The notes below the pieces were generated by a model that saw nothing but the letters and a program-made list of their open reading frames with translations, searched no databases and was not told the DNA's origin. Below, one piece after another: positions 60,789-64,000 of a stretch of DNA of 64,000 nt; within the stretch, counting starts at the first letter, position 1, and each line of letters begins with the position of its first letter. The translations under genes were made by a program, and so were the position numbers. Source of the stretch: Alphaproteobacteria bacterium (GTDB lineage Bacteria > Pseudomonadota > Alphaproteobacteria > Rhodobacterales > Rhodobacteraceae); contig QOQE01000004.1 of the NCBI GenBank assembly GCA_003331935.1, positions 1-64,000 on the forward strand, read 5' to 3'.

Positions 60789-62294
60789 ATGACTGCACTC
60801 CTAAAAGTAGAAAAAATTACAAAAAAGTTTGGCGATTTTTATGCCAATAATAAAATTAGCTTTGATGTAAAAACGAGCGAGGTGTTGGCAATTCTAGGAG
60901 AGAATGGTGCGGGTAAAACAACCTTGATGAATATCCTTTTCGGTCACTATACACCGGATACTGGTAATGTATATTTTGAGGGGAATGCAATAGAATTTGG
61001 TAATACCAGTTATGCTATCAAGCTTGGAATTGGAATGGTCCATCAGCACTTTACTCTAGCTGAAAATTTGACCGTTTTAGAAAATATTATTATAGGTAGG
61101 CAGTCAATTTTCTCTTTGTCCTTACCCAAAAGGCACGCTAGAACAAAAATCTTAGAGTTATCGAAAAAGTTTGGTTTGGCTATTGATCCCGATGAGCTTG
61201 TTGCTAACTTATCGGTTAGCGAAAAACAGAGAATAGAGATTTTAAAAACTCTTTTTTTAGACTGCAAGCTACTAATTTTAGATGAGCCTACTGCGGCCCT
61301 AACCCCTCAAGAAACAGATGCTTTATTCTCAACTATTCGAAATATGGTTAAGGCAGGGTTATCGGTAATTTTAATTTCACATAAACTCAACGAAATACTT
61401 GCCGTCAGCGATCGAATAATAGTATTGAGAAACGGCTCCTCTGTTGGTGAAACAGATACCAATTCTGCTAACAGAGAAGAAATTGCTGAAATGATAGTTG
61501 GAAAAAAAATAGACTATCCTCAAAAAACAAAAATATCTAGAAAATCAATGATCCTGAGCTTACTAGACATTTCGTATAACAAAACCGATGCACCAAACTT
61601 AAGCGCGATCAATCTGAATTTGTATGGTGGTCAAATACTAGGTATTGCAGGTGTTGCTGGAAATGGTCAAACCACTTTAGCAAAAATCCTGTCGGGACAT
61701 TTGAAGGCAACTCGGGGGAAGATTATCTTTGAGGGAGCTGGAAATGTCTTGGTATCACCAAAAACATTTATGGATTTGGGTGTTGCCTATATACCTGAAG
61801 ATCGAAATAGTGACGGAATAGTCGGAGATATGGAGATTTGGGAAAATGCCATTATGACAGAAATGGATGACCGATTTTTTAGAAATAGCCTTGGAATTAT
61901 AAACAGAAAGGCCTCGTTTGATAGAAGTAAAGAGCTTTGCGAAACATATGATGTAAGAATGCAATCAATTAGACAGCGAAGCAGATTGCTTTCTGGTGGA
62001 AATGTACAAAAGCTTCTTCTAGGGCGTTGGCTAATGAGAAAGCCCAAAATAATAATTGCTTGTCAGCCAACCCGTGGGCTAGATGAAGGGGCGATAGCTT
62101 CTATACAGAAATTACTTCTCGCAGCTCAGCGGAATGGGTCAGCTATCGTTTTAATATCAGAGGATCTAGATGAATTACTCTCTATGTCCGATGATATTGC
62201 GGTTATGTATAAAGGCAGTTTATCTAATTCCATAAAAACTAGTACTACAGATAAACTTTCTATTGGACTTCAAATGGCAGGTGAAGGTTTCTAA
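60789..62294 (+). CDS. BMP-type ABC importer ATPase (two nucleotide-binding domains)
   Basis: 501 residues from ATG 60789; the TTG at 60783 would add two residues. Two fused ABC domains: first Walker A G-E-N-G-A-G-K-T-T near 37-45, L-D-E-P-T-A-A-L near 160; second Walker A-like A-G-V-A-G-N-G-Q-T-T near 288-297, L-S-G-G-N-V-Q-K signature. The second half is degenerate at some sites, as is usual in this sugar/nucleoside family. It powers uptake through the following permeases. Its end overlaps the permease gene start by a base. Confidence 0.88.
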   Translation: MTALLKVEKITKKFGDFYANNKISFDVKTSEVLAILGENGAGKTTLMNILFGHYTPDTGNVYFEGNAIEFGNTSYAIKLGIGMVHQHFTLAENLTVLENIIIGRQSIFSLSLPKRHARTKILELSKKFGLAIDPDELVANLSVSEKQRIEILKTLFLDCKLLILDEPTAALTPQETDALFSTIRNMVKAGLSVILISHKLNEILAVSDRIIVLRNGSSVGETDTNSANREEIAEMIVGKKIDYPQKTKISRKSMILSLLDISYNKTDAPNLSAINLNLYGGQILGIAGVAGNGQTTLAKILSGHLKATRGKIIFEGAGNVLVSPKTFMDLGVAYIPEDRNSDGIVGDMEIWENAIMTEMDDRFFRNSLGIINRKASFDRSKELCETYDVRMQSIRQRSRLLSGGNVQKLLLGRWLMRKPKIIIACQPTRGLDEGAIASIQKLLLAAQRNGSAIVLISEDLDELLSMSDDIAVMYKGSLSNSIKTSTTDKLSIGLQMAGEGF

Positions 62295-63370
62295 TGTTAA
62301 AGTTTAGACTAGAAGAAAGAACTAAAAGCCCCTACTGGCTTATAATATTATCTCCTTTTATAGCGATATTAGTCGCAATAATTTTAGCTGGCATTTTAAT
62401 TGTTCTTGCAGGAGCGAATCCATTTGAGTCTTATTACCAGTTAATTATTGGGGCCTTTGGATCAAAAAATTCATTTGCAGAAACACTTGCTCGAGCAACA
62501 CCGATAATTTTGACAGGCCTCGCCGCGTCGATAGCTTTTAAAGCAAAATTTTGGAATATTGGAGCGGAAGGCCAGTTGTATTTTGGAGCGTTAGCAACAA
62601 CTTTTTTTGGCACTGGATTAATTGTCTTACCTAGCACCCTTATGATCCCATTTTTATTTGTTATGGGGGCGCTTGCTGGGGGTTTACTACTTTTACCTTT
62701 GGTACTATTGAAACTCTATTATAAAGTTGATGAAGTAGTAACCACCCTATTGTTAAACTTTGTAGTAGTTTTGCTTGTAAGCTATTTATTAGAAGGCCCT
62801 TGGAAGGATCCGATGTCATTGGGTTGGCCTCAAGGAAAATCAGTAATTGACGAAGGTGTTTTACCTCAAGTTCTTTCAAAAACTAGACTTCACCTTGGTT
62901 TTATTATTTCTGTCTTTTTAGCTTTTTCTGTTTGGTTTATTTTAAGTAAAACTGTGATCGGGTATCGCATTAAATCAGTTGGATTAAATGCCTCAGCTGC
63001 TTCACATGCAGGTGTGCCTATTTTCAAGACTGTATTAATCGTAGCAATTCTCAGCGGTGGGATGGCTGGAATGGCAGGGGTAACTGAAACCGCTGGGTTG
63101 AAAGGTTACCTTACTTTGGATCTATCTCCTGGGTTTGGGTATGCAGGAATAGCTGTTGCAATGCTTGCTAATCTTAACCCTATAGGAGTGATATTTTCAG
63201 GAATCTTTTTAGCATCAATTTATGTTGGCGCGGATGCGATGAGTCGAGCGATGAACGTGCCCACATATTTGGCAGATGTAATAGTTGCGTTGACTGTATT
63301 GTGCATACTTTTAAGCCTTGTATTTGTTCACTACAGAGTATTGTTTTTCGGAGCTAAAAAAGATGATTGA
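62294..63370 (+). CDS. BMP-type ABC importer permease 1
   Basis: 358 residues with about eight to ten membrane segments. G-A-E-G-Q-L-Y-F-G-A-L-A-T near 90-102 is the conserved loop shared by RbsC-like and nucleoside permeases (NupB/YufP type). It pairs with the second permease whose start overlaps it by eight bases (63363-63370). Inner membrane. Confidence 0.87.
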   Translation: MLKFRLEERTKSPYWLIILSPFIAILVAIILAGILIVLAGANPFESYYQLIIGAFGSKNSFAETLARATPIILTGLAASIAFKAKFWNIGAEGQLYFGALATTFFGTGLIVLPSTLMIPFLFVMGALAGGLLLLPLVLLKLYYKVDEVVTTLLLNFVVVLLVSYLLEGPWKDPMSLGWPQGKSVIDEGVLPQVLSKTRLHLGFIISVFLAFSVWFILSKTVIGYRIKSVGLNASAASHAGVPIFKTVLIVAILSGGMAGMAGVTETAGLKGYLTLDLSPGFGYAGIAVAMLANLNPIGVIFSGIFLASIYVGADAMSRAMNVPTYLADVIVALTVLCILLSLVFVHYRVLFFGAKKDD

Positions 63371-64000
63371 ATTCATAGAAATAATTTTCACTGCTGGATT
63401 TTGGGCAGCAACTATAAGAATAGCCTGTCCTCTAATCCTTGCCACAATTGGAGAAGTATTATGTGAACGAGCAGGCGTTTTGAACCTTGGCATAGAGGGA
63501 ATAATGTCAATTGGTGCAATGGTTGGATGGATGACCGTTTATCTTGGAGCCGACCTGTATACGGGAATATTGGCCGCTCTAGTTATCGGTGGAATTTTTG
63601 GGCTTCTACATGCTGTATTTACTGTTTATTTGGGGGCATCACAGCATGTTACAGGCATTGGAATAACAATGTTAGCATCATCACTAGGTTTTTTTTGCTT
63701 CAAGCTCATTTTACCAGCATCAACAACGCCACCTAAAATCAAACCCTTCCAACCCATTGATATCCCTTTTTTATCGGAACTGCCTTTTTTAGGCCCAGCA
63801 TTCTTTCAGCATACGCCCTTTACTTACTTGGCAATTTTAGTTGTAGTATTTGCATTTTGGTTAATGAACTCCACACCTCTCGGCCTTTCAATAAAAATGG
63901 CTGGCGAAAACCCCATGGCACTTGAAGCACAGGGAATTGATGTCTTTTTAGTAAGAACTATTGCAGTGGTATTGGGAAGTGCATTGATGGCGGTGGGGGG
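63363..64000 (+). CDS. BMP-type ABC importer permease 2 (partial, C-terminus off window)
   Basis: ATG 63363, then about 212 codons to the window edge. It has several membrane helices and the N-L-G-I-E-G-I-M-S-I-G-A motif near 41-52, the equivalent of the N-I-G-A-E-G-Q loop of permease 1. NupC/YufQ-like. The rest lies outside the window. It completes the BMP-type importer. Confidence 0.87.
   Translation, partial: MIEFIEIIFTAGFWAATIRIACPLILATIGEVLCERAGVLNLGIEGIMSIGAMVGWMTVYLGADLYTGILAALVIGGIFGLLHAVFTVYLGASQHVTGIGITMLASSLGFFCFKLILPASTTPPKIKPFQPIDIPFLSELPFLGPAFFQHTPFTYLAILVVVFAFWLMNSTPLGLSIKMAGENPMALEAQGIDVFLVRTIAVVLGSALMAVG

Overview
The window is about 64 kb of AT-rich, gene-dense bacterial chromosome. 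It looks like a free-living, probably marine, heterotrophic alphaproteobacterium. The support is a phosphatidylcholine synthase, long-form ribosome hibernation factor, the D,D-carboxypeptidase/tmk/holB/tatD/PhnP-like gene string, pseudoazurin, a short flagellin, and many importers and oxidoreductases for small organic compounds. I cannot name the genus. I saw no rRNA, tRNA, CRISPR array, insertion sequence or prophage, and no gene-free stretch over 300 bases.

Layout. 1-8.5 kb: partial hydratase, GST, sulfurtransferase, quinone oxidoreductase, M20 amidohydrolase, SulP transporter, an acyl-CoA-dehydrogenase-like reading frame without a normal start codon, a small secreted protein, an atypical SDR and a second GST. 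8.6-14.9 kb: a lone compact flagellin, a second hydratase, an ATC-hydrolase-like protein, a hydrolase fused to a membrane domain, a flavin monooxygenase, a PD-(D/E)XK nuclease-like protein and a YceI protein. 15-20.1 kb: old yellow enzyme, cytochrome P450, thiolase and acyl-CoA ligase, probably a catabolic set. 20.2-24.6 kb: housekeeping string (dacC-like, tmk, holB, tatD, metallo-beta-lactamase). 24.6-37.4 kb: mixed genes including threonine dehydratase, pcs, pseudoazurin, pobA and an SMR pump.

The most striking part is 37.5-50.9 kb, all on the plus strand. It holds coenzyme F420 genes (cofD, cofE, NADPH:F420 reductase), a luciferase-like F420-type oxidoreductase, a DMT transporter, a beta-ureidopropionase-like amidohydrolase, a dihydropyrimidinase, a complete NMT1/THI5-type ABC importer, a class III aminotransferase and a class V aminotransferase-fold enzyme. 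This matches reductive pyrimidine (or related cyclic ureide) catabolism, except that the usual dihydropyrimidine dehydrogenase is absent and an F420-type enzyme sits in its place. I infer an F420H2-dependent first step, with NADPH feeding F420; this is untested.

A second notable signal is a 26-codon leader ORF with a strong Shine-Dalgarno followed by an intrinsic-terminator hairpin directly in front of pobA. The terminator's 3' arm is also complementary to the leader's Shine-Dalgarno, which suggests attenuation. 51-64 kb holds a YedK-like DNA-protein crosslink factor, DMT and MFS transporters, an enoyl-CoA hydratase, carbonic anhydrase, SCO1, two tandem paralogous unknown genes, and a BMP-type nucleoside ABC importer whose last permease runs off the window.
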